DNA of 61,394 bases from Lachnospiraceae bacterium UBA7054 (GTDB lineage: Bacteria > Bacillota > Clostridia > Lachnospirales > Lachnospiraceae). The stretch lies in NCBI GenBank assembly GCA_002492725.1, contig DLAF01000002.1, positions 1 through 61,394 on the forward strand, read 5' to 3'. The notes beneath the pieces were generated by a model, which saw nothing but the letters and a program-made list of their open reading frames with translations, searched no databases and was not told the origin of the DNA. How positions within the stretch are numbered: position 1 is the stretch's first letter; each line of letters opens with the position of its first letter. Shown piece after piece: positions 8,043-16,040 of this stretch. Made by a program: the position numbers and the translations under genes.

Positions 8043-9494
8043 ATGAGTACAGACAGATATGTAAGCCCCTTGTCGGAGCGGTATGCAAGTAAAGAGATGC
8101 AGTATATTTTTTCCCCGGATATGAAGTTTCGGACCTGGCGCAGGCTGTGGATCGCCCTGGCGGAGACGGAGATGGAGTTGGGGCTTTCCCAGAACGGCAA
8201 ACCTGTCATTACGCAGGAACAGATCGACGAGCTAAAGAGCCATGCGGAGGATATCAATTACGATGTGGCGAAAGCCAGGGAGAAAGAAGTGCGGCATGAT
8301 GTGATGAGCCATGTTTATGCCTACGGAAAACAATGTCCCAAGGCGGCGGGCATCATCCATCTGGGGGCTACCTCCTGTTATGTGGGGGATAATACGGACA
8401 TTATCGTGATGCGGGAGGCGCTTCGCCTGGTAAAGAAGAAGTTGGTGAACGTGATCGCTAAGCTGGCAAAATTTGCGGAGGAATATAAGTCGCTTCCCAC
8501 CCTTGCCTTTACGCATTTCCAACCTGCACAGCCTACTACCGTAGGAAAGCGGGCGACCCTGTGGGCGCAGGAATTTTGTCTCGATCTGGAGGATCTGGAT
8601 TATGTATTGGGAAGTCTGAAACTCCTTGGTTCCAAGGGTACCACGGGCACCCAGGCGTCCTTCCAGGAGCTCTTTGACGGCGATCAGGATACCATTGACA
8701 AAATTGATCCCATGATTGCGGCGAAAATGGGGTTTGAGAAATGCTATCCCGTCTCCGGGCAGACTTATTCCCGCAAGGTGGATACCCGCGTGTGCAATAT
8801 TTTAGCGGGGATTGCCGCTTCCGCGCACAAGATGTCCAACGATATCCGCCTGCTTCAGCACTTAAAGGAGGTGGAGGAGCCTTTTGAAAAGAGTCAGATC
8901 GGTTCTTCGGCCATGGCCTATAAGAGAAATCCCATGCGCAGCGAACGCATTGCCTCCCTGGCCCGCTTTGTCATGGTGGATGCCCTGAATCCGGCAATCA
9001 CCTCCGCGGTGCAGTGGTTTGAGCGGACGCTTGACGATTCCGCGAACAAGCGGCTCTCCATTCCGGAAGCCTTTTTGGCGGTGGACGGGATCCTGGATCT
9101 GTGCCTGAATGTGGTGGACGGATTGGTAGTGTACGATAAAGTGATAACAAAGCGCCTGATGAGCGAACTGCCCTTTATGGCGACGGAGAATATCATGATG
9201 GATGCCGTAAAGCAGGGCGGCAACAGACAGGAGCTGCATGAAAAGATCAGGGAGCTGTCCATGATCGCGGGAGCGAACGTGAAGCGGGAAGGGAAGGAGA
9301 ATAACCTGTTAGAGCTGATTGCGGCGGAGCCGGCTTTCAATATGAGTCTGGAAGATTTGCAAAAAACCATGGAGCCTTCTAACTATGTAGGGCGCGCGCC
9401 TTTGCAGGTGGAGAAGTTCTTAAAGGAGATCGTGGATCCGATTTTGGAGGAGAATAAGGAGCTTTTGGGCGTGAAGGCGGAGATCACGGTATAA
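8043..9494 (+). CDS. purB: Adenylosuccinate lyase PurB (483 aa)
   Basis: It catalyses the two beta-eliminations of purine synthesis: SAICAR to AICAR, and adenylosuccinate to AMP plus fumarate, in the cytosol. The fumarase/aspartase-superfamily signature is clear (SSAMAYKRNPMRSERIA, residues ~296-312), as are the catalytic-His region (HLGATSCYVGDNTD) and the second substrate loop (FTHFQPAQPTTVGKR). Length is normal for the clostridial form. ATG 8043 follows GAAAGGAAG; the frame extends upstream but without a ribosome site. It lies 39 bases after the uncharacterised operon and may be read through from it. purA is 7.9 kb downstream on the same strand. Confidence 0.96.
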   Translation: MSTDRYVSPLSERYASKEMQYIFSPDMKFRTWRRLWIALAETEMELGLSQNGKPVITQEQIDELKSHAEDINYDVAKAREKEVRHDVMSHVYAYGKQCPKAAGIIHLGATSCYVGDNTDIIVMREALRLVKKKLVNVIAKLAKFAEEYKSLPTLAFTHFQPAQPTTVGKRATLWAQEFCLDLEDLDYVLGSLKLLGSKGTTGTQASFQELFDGDQDTIDKIDPMIAAKMGFEKCYPVSGQTYSRKVDTRVCNILAGIAASAHKMSNDIRLLQHLKEVEEPFEKSQIGSSAMAYKRNPMRSERIASLARFVMVDALNPAITSAVQWFERTLDDSANKRLSIPEAFLAVDGILDLCLNVVDGLVVYDKVITKRLMSELPFMATENIMMDAVKQGGNRQELHEKIRELSMIAGANVKREGKENNLLELIAAEPAFNMSLEDLQKTMEPSNYVGRAPLQVEKFLKEIVDPILEENKELLGVKAEITV

Positions 9495-9520
9495 CAGTGT
9501 GAGAAAGTAAGGTGTGAAGA

Positions 9521-10432
9521 TTGAAAACAGAACAGGAATTTGAGCGGGTCGCGATGCGCGTGTCTACGGTCAGTATCATTGCGAATGCCGTTCTGACGGC
9601 TTTTAAGCTTTTGGCAGGTATCATAGCCCACTCCGGTGCGATGATTTCCGATGCCATCCACTCGGCTTCGGATGTGTTCAGCACGGTAGTGGTCATGATC
9701 GGTGTACGGATCTCCGGGAAGGCTTCCGACAAAGATCACCCCTACGGTCATGAGAGAATGGAATGCGTGGCGGCCATTGTTCTTGCCACCATTCTTGCGG
9801 CTACGGGTCTGGGCATTGGCTATACGGCTGTTCTGAAGATTGCGGGGGGCGATTATGAAAGTCTGGAAGTGCCGGGCGTGCTTGCCCTCATCGCGGCCAT
9901 TGTTTCCATTGTGGTAAAGGAGGCTATGTATCAGTATACGAGGGTAAACGCAAAGCGGATCGACTCCGGCGCACTGATGGCGGACGCCTGGCATCATCGC
10001 TCCGACGCGCTCTCTTCCGTGGGTGCACTCATCGGTATCGGCGGTGCGAGGATGGGTTTTCCAATCCTGGATCCGATTGCCAGTCTGGTGATCTGCTTTT
10101 TCATTGAAAAGGCAGCATACGAGATTTTTATGGATGCGGTGGATAAGATGGTAGATAAGGCGTGTGACGAAGAGACGGAAGGTGCGCTTCGAGACTGCGC
10201 CGCGGCACAGGAAGGCGTTTTGGGCGTCGATCTTTTGCATACCAGAGTGTTTGGCAATAAAGTCTATGTGGATATTGAGATCCGCGCGGACGGAAATGAG
10301 ACGCTGTACCGTGCGCATGAGACGGCCGAGCGGGTACACGATGCCATAGAAAAAGAGTTCCCCAAGGTGAAGCATATTATGGTGCATGTGAATCCGGGGG
10401 AGGCACCGCACGGTTTGCGGTTAGACGGATAG
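9521..10432 (+). CDS. Cation diffusion facilitator (CDF) metal efflux transporter (303 aa)
   Basis: CDF transporters export Zn2+, Fe2+, Mn2+ or similar ions by proton antiport. About six membrane segments fill residues ~15-215. The metal-site motifs are visible: SDAIHSASD in TM2 (residues ~46-54) and ADAWHHRSDAL in TM5 (~151-161), giving the H/D tetrad. The cytoplasmic C-terminal domain (VHDAIEKEFPKVKHIMVHVNP) is typical. Translation appears to start at TTG 9521, preceded by AAGGTG; no ATG serves as well. It lies 26 bases after purB, so the two are probably co-transcribed. The metal cannot be decided from sequence alone. Confidence 0.9.
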   Translation: MKTEQEFERVAMRVSTVSIIANAVLTAFKLLAGIIAHSGAMISDAIHSASDVFSTVVVMIGVRISGKASDKDHPYGHERMECVAAIVLATILAATGLGIGYTAVLKIAGGDYESLEVPGVLALIAAIVSIVVKEAMYQYTRVNAKRIDSGALMADAWHHRSDALSSVGALIGIGGARMGFPILDPIASLVICFFIEKAAYEIFMDAVDKMVDKACDEETEGALRDCAAAQEGVLGVDLLHTRVFGNKVYVDIEIRADGNETLYRAHETAERVHDAIEKEFPKVKHIMVHVNPGEAPHGLRLDG

Positions 10433-10452
10433 ACGGGGCCTGGTGCTATTTC

Positions 10453-10481
10453 TTGACATGGTGGCAAAATTGTAATATGGT
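10453..10481 (+). promoter_or_regulatory. Promoter of the hybrid-kinase signalling island
   Basis: TTGACA at 10453-10458 and TATGGT at 10476-10481 have a 17-base spacer. Predicted transcription start is about 10488, 40 bases ahead of the kinase ATG. Confidence 0.55.
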
Positions 10482-10530
10482 AATGATGTATGTTTAGATT
10501 TCGGTATCCGGCACTAATATGGAGGGCAGC

Positions 10531-13383
10531 ATGGTAAATTTGGCTATCACAGTAGAGTGCTTTGTCATTTGCCTGACTATGTTTGCGCTGCTCCTGTTGC
10601 TGAACGGGGACGGTGCCAAGGAACAGAAGCTTTTGATCATCATCATGTGCGGTTCGCTGATACAGAATGTGGGATACCTTCTGGAGCTGACCGCGCCTTC
10701 GCTTGAGGCGGCCATGACGGCGGTGACGGTGGAAAATGTAGGATATACGTTTGTTCCTCTGTGCTATTGCTGGTTTATTTATATCTATTGTTATGCGGTT
10801 CCACCCAAAAGACTGCTCAGAGTTCTCGGCGTAGTTAATTTTTTGGCGCTGCCGTCGGTGTTTTTTAACTGGTACGGCCTTGTTTATAAAGAAGTCAATT
10901 GGGTGGCGGATGCGGATGGTTATTATCATATCAGTATCACTTACGGACCCTTGTATGTGGTGTTTCTGTTCAGCCGCATTTTGATTCCCTTTGCGCTTTG
11001 CATCTATACACTGGTGAAGGCAATCCGCGAGCGCTCAGACAGACAGGTGAACCGTCAATATTGGCTGATATTTGGAATGTCTACGCTTCCGGTCATTGTA
11101 TTGATCGCTTATGTTTTCAAGCTTATCAGATATTTTGATCCAACGCCGCTTACAATGGCAGTTTCCGTCTCCATGGTCGTGATCGTGATCTGGGGGCGGC
11201 GCAACTATGATTTTCGACATCTGGCAGCGGAAAAAGTGTTGGAGAGTTTGGGCGACGGTGTGATTGCACTGGACGATCAGGATCGGCTGGTCAGCTACAA
11301 CAGGGCAGCGGCGGATATCTTTACCGGGCTTCCCGCTCATCAACTGGGTGAAAACATTCGGGTGGTGGAGGATTTTCAAGAGGAGATTCTCAATGAGAAT
11401 ATTCCTTACAGCTTTTCAATCAACGGCCAGCATTATGAAAGCCATAGTAAGCATATTATAGATGAAGCGGGAAAAATCCAGGGCAGCGTTATTCTGATTC
11501 TGGATATGACGGATATCAGGGCTTATATCGATGAGATCAAACGCGTGCGGCAGCAGGCGGAAAAGGCCAGCATTGCCAAAAGTGAGTTCCTCGCCAATAT
11601 GTCTCACGAGATACGCACGCCCATGAATGCTATCATCGGGCTAAACGATATCATTATGGAGGAGTCCGAAGATACGGAGATTCATGCACATGCAAAGGAT
11701 GTCCAGTCCGCGGCGAAGAATCTTTTGGCCATCATCAATGATATTTTGGATCTGTCCAAGGTTGAGGCAGGCAAGATGGAATTGGTGTATGTCAATTATT
11801 ACATAAAGACTGTGGCGGATGAGGTCATCAGTATGATGGATATGGCAGCATCCCAGCGGGGATTGGTCTTAAAGTATGAGTGTGACGGGACGATCCCCTG
11901 TCGTTACAACGGGGATGACGGCAGGATCAAACAGATTTTGATCAATATTTTAAGCAATGCCGTAAAATTTACAAAGAAGGGTTATGTGCGCGCTTATATC
12001 ACCGGAAAACCCGGCAGGAGCGATGATGAAGAAATGCTCATCATCACTGTGCAGGATACCGGCTGCGGCATTCGCGAGGAGGATCTCGGAAAGATATTTG
12101 AAGATTTCCGCCAGGTGGATTCCAAGCGGAATCGGAGCGCGGAAGGAACCGGTTTGGGCCTTGCCATTGTAAAGCATCTGGTGGAAATGATGGAAGGTAC
12201 CATTGCGGTGGAAAGTACCTACGGTCAGGGGACGACCGTTACAATTACGATACCCCAGAAGATCGTAGACAGGACGCCTGTCTCGGAAATGCCTGAAATT
12301 CCGCAGACAGATCAGAAACCGACAGACTTATTTACCGCACCGGGAATCAAGGTGCTTATTGTTGATGATAATGTCATAAACCGTAAGGTAGCCAGAAGTT
12401 TTCTGAAAAACTATGCGTTTGATCTGGCCGAGGCGGAAAGTGGTCCGGAGGCCATCGAGCTGGTGCGCGAAAACCGATATGATATTATCTTTATGGATCA
12501 TATGATGCCCGGCATGGACGGTATCGAGGCGGTGGAAATCATCCGCAGGGACTGTGGAGAAAACGGCGCGGCGGCGATCATCGTCGCATTGACTGCGAAC
12601 GCCATGGAAGGGATGCGGGAACAGTTTTTACAATCCGGTTTTCAGGATTTTATCGCCAAACCGCTTGACAGAAGAGAGTTGAACCAGTTGTTGCTGCGCT
12701 GGGTGCCGGAGAAGTACAGGCACTCAGAAAAACCGGTTGAGGAAGCCGGACCCTTAGATCCGATGAAATTTCAGATCGACGGCGTGGATATGGAAGCTGC
12801 GATGCAGTTCTTTTCCGGCGGCGAGGAGGATTTTGCCAATCTGCTGGATCTTTACTGCGAGGATGGGAAGCGCAAGGTGCCGCTTTTGAGCGAGCTTGCA
12901 AGGACAGATATCGTGCGTTATCAGATAGAGGTACACGGACTGAAGAGCGCATCCGCCAATATCGGTGCCATGAAGGTATCGGAGATGGCGCGTGAACAGG
13001 AAAATGCCGCCGCACAGGGGGATCAGGAGTTGATTGCAGCGAAGTTTCCGGCTTTGCTTGCGGAGTATGAGATCCTTTTGGAGCATATCAACCGGTTTTT
13101 GAAACAGCGCAGGCAGGAGAATGACAGAAAAGAAAAGCTTCCGGCTCTGCCGATACGGGAATTGAGAAAACAGGCGGCGGAGGCGCTGGAAAGGCTGAAA
13201 CATTTTCAGTCGCGGGAGTGTGCCCGGAGTGTAGATGAAATGCTGCTGCATGAGATGGCCGAGGATGTGGCCAAGCTGCTTTTGCAAATTCGGGGACAAC
13301 TTAAGTTATATGAGGATGACGATGCAGAACAACTGCTGGGTCAGCTTTTGGAGATACTGGAAAAGGAGGAAGAACGCAAATGA
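10531..13383 (+). CDS. 7TM-PAS hybrid histidine kinase with receiver and Hpt domains (950 aa)
   Basis: Domain order: seven hydrophobic segments in residues ~1-225 (histidine kinase N-terminal 7TM type); a PAS domain ~235-340 (ESLGDGVIALDDQDRLVSYN); HisKA with the phospho-accepting His at about 358 (NMSHEIRTPMN); HATPase with N, G1 and G2 boxes (NILSNAVKF, DTGCGI, GTGLGLAIVK); a receiver domain with VDDN and Asp at about 655 (IIFMDHMMPGMDG); then an Hpt domain with His near 801 (EVHGLKSASANIGA). A complete internal phosphorelay is therefore present. ATG 10531 was chosen because GGAGGG lies 5-9 bases upstream; ATG 10519 has no ribosome site. The stop overlaps the next gene's ATG (ATGA). The likely output is the receiver/CheX/CheY genes that follow. 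Confidence 0.92.
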   Translation: MVNLAITVECFVICLTMFALLLLLNGDGAKEQKLLIIIMCGSLIQNVGYLLELTAPSLEAAMTAVTVENVGYTFVPLCYCWFIYIYCYAVPPKRLLRVLGVVNFLALPSVFFNWYGLVYKEVNWVADADGYYHISITYGPLYVVFLFSRILIPFALCIYTLVKAIRERSDRQVNRQYWLIFGMSTLPVIVLIAYVFKLIRYFDPTPLTMAVSVSMVVIVIWGRRNYDFRHLAAEKVLESLGDGVIALDDQDRLVSYNRAAADIFTGLPAHQLGENIRVVEDFQEEILNENIPYSFSINGQHYESHSKHIIDEAGKIQGSVILILDMTDIRAYIDEIKRVRQQAEKASIAKSEFLANMSHEIRTPMNAIIGLNDIIMEESEDTEIHAHAKDVQSAAKNLLAIINDILDLSKVEAGKMELVYVNYYIKTVADEVISMMDMAASQRGLVLKYECDGTIPCRYNGDDGRIKQILINILSNAVKFTKKGYVRAYITGKPGRSDDEEMLIITVQDTGCGIREEDLGKIFEDFRQVDSKRNRSAEGTGLGLAIVKHLVEMMEGTIAVESTYGQGTTVTITIPQKIVDRTPVSEMPEIPQTDQKPTDLFTAPGIKVLIVDDNVINRKVARSFLKNYAFDLAEAESGPEAIELVRENRYDIIFMDHMMPGMDGIEAVEIIRRDCGENGAAAIIVALTANAMEGMREQFLQSGFQDFIAKPLDRRELNQLLLRWVPEKYRHSEKPVEEAGPLDPMKFQIDGVDMEAAMQFFSGGEEDFANLLDLYCEDGKRKVPLLSELARTDIVRYQIEVHGLKSASANIGAMKVSEMAREQENAAAQGDQELIAAKFPALLAEYEILLEHINRFLKQRRQENDRKEKLPALPIRELRKQAAEALERLKHFQSRECARSVDEMLLHEMAEDVAKLLLQIRGQLKLYEDDDAEQLLGQLLEILEKEEERK

Positions 13384-13793
13384 GTCAAGTAGAAGGTGGG
13401 GATTCCAAAAAGCGTATTTTGGCGGTGGACGACAATGCGATCGTCTTATCGCGGATAGAGGGCACCCTGTGTAATGATTATGAAGTGGTTACAGTCAATT
13501 CGGGAGCGCGGGCGCTGAAATATCTGAAGGAAGAAAAACCTGACCTGATCCTGATGGATATTCGCATGGCCCAGAAGGATGGCATCGAGACGCTGCGGGA
13601 CATCCGTAATATGGATGACAGAAAGGATATCCCGGTCATCATGCTCACCGGCGTGGAAAATAAGGACAGTGTTCTGGAAAGCGCCAGACTGGGAATCTGT
13701 GACTATATTTTAAAACCTTTTTATTCCGATGAGCTGTTAAAGAGAATACGCCGCGTTTTTGATCAGGAGGAACAAAAGCAGGAGGAAGCGTGA
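13380..13793 (+). CDS. Stand-alone response-regulator receiver (137 aa)
   Basis: A single receiver domain: the acidic pair is at VDDN (residues 17-18), the phospho-acceptor Asp60 in LILMDIRM, the conserved Thr in VIMLTG, and Lys in ILKPF. There is no output domain. It overlaps the hybrid kinase by four bases (ATGA), implying translational coupling. A short acidic tail follows the domain. It is a plausible phosphate carrier or diffusible regulator for the upstream Hpt domain. Confidence 0.9.
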   Translation: MSQVEGGDSKKRILAVDDNAIVLSRIEGTLCNDYEVVTVNSGARALKYLKEEKPDLILMDIRMAQKDGIETLRDIRNMDDRKDIPVIMLTGVENKDSVLESARLGICDYILKPFYSDELLKRIRRVFDQEEQKQEEA

Positions 13794-13817
13794 TGTTAAA
13801 GAGGGGGGAGTTGCGGC

Positions 13818-14300
13818 ATGAATCGTGCTTTAGCGAAAGAGGAACTTGAACGGATCCTGGATCAGGCAGTTCAGGATGTCACGGAACGGACCGCAGGTGT
13901 GCGTCTGCATCAGGGCGAACAGTCTCCGGGGGAGGATCTTTGCACCGTGCAGATCACGTTTGACAAAGGTTTTAAAACCAGTCTTACCCTATGTGCCGAT
14001 ACCAAATTATTATACCGCATGGCTTGTAATTCTTTTCATGAGGAATCTGTCAGTTCCGAGGACTTGGAAGAGTTCAGTAAAGAATATTTCAATGTGCTCT
14101 GCGGCAGAATAGCAGGAGCTATGTATCATGCCACACAGGTTCCGGCACATTTTGATCCGCCGGTGTTTTACCACGGGCGTTATGAACCTGAGGGAAGTGA
14201 GATACAGTTTGTGCTTACGTATTCAAATGAACGTTTTGGAGGTGCACAGCTGATCCATCATGTGCCATGTTCCGACGAGCGTGGAAAAGTATCCGTATGA
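13818..14300 (+). CDS. CheX-like chemotaxis phosphatase (160 aa)
   Basis: Length and pattern fit the CheX/CheC/FliY superfamily, which dephosphorylates CheY~P. A helix with a single ExxN motif (SKEYFNVLCGRIAGAMY, residues ~88-104) matches the CheX active-site pair, followed by the beta-strands QFVLTYSN and AQLIHHV. GGGGGGAG precedes ATG 13818. It lies between two stand-alone receivers, a natural context for a phosphatase. No flagellar or chemoreceptor genes are nearby, so the target is more likely a non-motility signalling output. Similarity is judged by eye. Confidence 0.7.
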   Translation: MNRALAKEELERILDQAVQDVTERTAGVRLHQGEQSPGEDLCTVQITFDKGFKTSLTLCADTKLLYRMACNSFHEESVSSEDLEEFSKEYFNVLCGRIAGAMYHATQVPAHFDPPVFYHGRYEPEGSEIQFVLTYSNERFGGAQLIHHVPCSDERGKVSV

Positions 14301-14326
14301 GATTTGAGAGAAGGGAGTAGCAGGAG

Positions 14327-14689
14327 ATGAGCAAGAAAATTATGGTGGTGGATGATTCCCGTCTGGTCAGAGTGCAGTTGGGCGATGTTTTGGAGGGTAC
14401 GGATTATGAGATTGCGGCATACTGCAGAAGCGGGGAAGATGCAATCGCGCAGTATGATGTGGTGAAGCCGGATCTGGTGACAATGGATATTATCATGCAG
14501 GGTATGGACGGATTGGATGCGACGGAACTGATTTTGAAAGCTCATCCGGAGGCAAAGATTGTCATTGTTTCCTCGCTTGCATATGATGATACGTTTGAAA
14601 GAGCAAAGGCTATTGGTGCGAAAGGGTTTGTGGATAAGCCCTTTCATAGGGAGCAGCTCCTAAAGGTGTTTGAGCAGGCGCTTTCCTAG
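14327..14689 (+). CDS. CheY-like single-domain response regulator (120 aa)
   Basis: A textbook receiver: acidic residues at VVDDSR (8-10), phospho-acceptor Asp54 (LVTMDIIMQGMDG), the switch Ser/Thr in IVSSLA, and Lys in VDKPF. It has no output domain and a length typical of CheY. AGGGAG and AGGAG precede the ATG. It is last in the hybrid kinase, receiver, CheX, CheY run and most likely receives phosphate from the same relay. Confidence 0.9.
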   Translation: MSKKIMVVDDSRLVRVQLGDVLEGTDYEIAAYCRSGEDAIAQYDVVKPDLVTMDIIMQGMDGLDATELILKAHPEAKIVIVSSLAYDDTFERAKAIGAKGFVDKPFHREQLLKVFEQALS

Positions 14690-14730
14690 GCGCCCGCTTT
14701 TATTTTGCTGTATCTTTATTCTGTAAAGTA

Positions 14731-14739
14731 TGCTAAAAT
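14731..14739 (+). promoter_or_regulatory. Extended -10 promoter element before the LytM/bactofilin genes
   Basis: TGCTAAAAT at 14731-14739 is an extended -10 element (TG-N-TAAAAT). No good -35 lies at standard spacing. The start would be at about 14746, 23 bases before ATG 14769. Confidence 0.4.
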
Positions 14740-14768
14740 GGAAGATATGAGTGGAGGTGACTTTGTTT

Positions 14769-15551
14769 ATGAGCACGGATTTGCGCAAGAGAAAGATCAC
14801 TTATACGATAATATTGACCTCGGATTCCCCGGCGGCGAGCCATCGGAGGATGCACATTAGAACAGGCGCTTTGGCGGTAGTCTCTTTTGTGCTGTTTGTA
14901 GCTGTTATCTGCTATGCGGTGTACAGCACGATCACCATGGGGGGCTATGTGGAGCGGAGCGCCAAACAGGTGGAACAGATCGTACAGCTTAAGGAGGAGA
15001 ACGAAAAGCTTGCGGCGGAGAATAAGACGCTGGGCGACAGGGCAGCCTCATTAGAGGAAACTTTGGAGAAAAAGGAAGAGCAGGAACATGAGCTGGTAGC
15101 AGCCCATGAGGAAAACTACATACCCAGAGGTTTTCCCATGAGCGGCGCGGCACAGATCCTGGAAGAGGACACGGCAGCTGAGGCGGAAGGAGAGCAGGCG
15201 GAAGATGAGCAGGCGGAAGACGACAATACGCTGAAGGTGGAGGCCAAAGATGAGTGGAAGGAGCGGATCTTCGTATCTACGGAGGGAACGAAGGTGGTAG
15301 CCACTGCACCCGGAACAATCAAAGAAGTGAGGGAGGCAGAGGGAGAAGTCAGCTATGTGATCATTGATCATGGAAACGGCTATGTTACTACTTATCGGAA
15401 TCTGGGAAGCCCTATTGTGGAGGAAGGCAGCCAGGTATTAAAGGGGGTAGCCCTGTTTTTGGTAGGAGAGGATAACACGGAGACCGGTTACAGCATCCGC
15501 AAGGATGACGGTTATGTGGATCCGTTAGAGTTAATTGAAATCAAAGGATAG
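14769..15551 (+). CDS. Membrane-anchored degenerate M23/LytM-domain protein (260 aa)
   Basis: A cytoplasmic basic N-terminus, one membrane span (~residues 33-55), a coiled coil (~65-110), an acidic E/D/A-rich linker and a C-terminal M23 fold (VIIDHGNGYVTTYRNLG ... VDPLELIEI). The catalytic residues of active M23 endopeptidases are missing. The HxxxD site is replaced (KVVATAPGTI), the usual YxHL reads YRNL, and the HxHFE motif reads TGYSI. It should therefore be non-enzymatic, like EnvC- or SpoIIQ-type LytM factors. GGAGGTGA precedes ATG 14769; an upstream GTG at 14751 is part of that site. It sits ten bases before a bactofilin gene, a pairing known in cell-shape operons. Confidence 0.8.
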   Translation: MSTDLRKRKITYTIILTSDSPAASHRRMHIRTGALAVVSFVLFVAVICYAVYSTITMGGYVERSAKQVEQIVQLKEENEKLAAENKTLGDRAASLEETLEKKEEQEHELVAAHEENYIPRGFPMSGAAQILEEDTAAEAEGEQAEDEQAEDDNTLKVEAKDEWKERIFVSTEGTKVVATAPGTIKEVREAEGEVSYVIIDHGNGYVTTYRNLGSPIVEEGSQVLKGVALFLVGEDNTETGYSIRKDDGYVDPLELIEIKG

Positions 15552-15561
15552 GGAGGATATT

Positions 15562-16035
15562 ATGTTGGGAAAGAAAACAGCGGAACAGATCAATGCGAAA
15601 ATCAGCAGCGTCATCGGCTCTGATATGGTAGTGGAAGGCAATATCCGCGCCAAGGAAGCCGTTCGCGTGGAGGGTAAGGTCACGGGTGACGTTGAGTCGG
15701 AAGGGGCATTGATCATCAGCGCAGGCGGTGCCGTTAAGGGAAATCTGAAGGGAAGCAGCATTATCATCGGCGGTTCGGTTGAAGGAGATTTGACGTCAGG
15801 CGGCAGGACCGAAGTGGCTTCCACCGGAAAAGTGATCGGCAACATCCGCACAAAGAGCCTGATCGTGGATGAGAACGCGGTGTTCCAGGGACAGTGTATT
15901 ATGAATGCAGAGGGTCTTGCAGCCCTTTCGGGAACGCCGGCTTCGACGGAGCCTGATAAAAAGGAAGAGGAAAAGCCGGAGGAGAACTCCAAAGATAATA
16001 ACAATAATGGCAATAATAAATGGAATAAGAGATAG
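15562..16035 (+). CDS. Bactofilin / polymer-forming cytoskeletal protein (157 aa)
   Basis: A right-handed beta-helix pattern of short hydrophobic strands with glycines (VVEGNIRAKEAVRVEGKV, IIIGGSVEGDL, VASTGKVIGNIRT) is diagnostic of bactofilins, which form nucleotide-independent filaments beneath the membrane. The C-terminal tail is charged and ends in an Asn-rich stretch (KDNNNNGNNKWNKR). GGGAGG precedes ATG 15562. It is adjacent to the LytM-like protein, supporting a role in placing wall synthesis or hydrolysis. Confidence 0.9.
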   Translation: MLGKKTAEQINAKISSVIGSDMVVEGNIRAKEAVRVEGKVTGDVESEGALIISAGGAVKGNLKGSSIIIGGSVEGDLTSGGRTEVASTGKVIGNIRTKSLIVDENAVFQGQCIMNAEGLAALSGTPASTEPDKKEEEKPEENSKDNNNNGNNKWNKR

Positions 16036-16040
16036 AAAAC

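Noticed and set aside
9383..10411. 342-codon minus-strand ORF
   Set aside because: Antisense shadow of the cation-efflux gene, which has clear metal-site motifs.
10519..10530. Kinase start at ATG 10519
   Set aside because: This ATG is part of the ribosome site for ATG 10531 and has no site of its own.
14769..15551. Active M23 endopeptidase
   Set aside because: The zinc-binding and catalytic His/Asp residues are absent.
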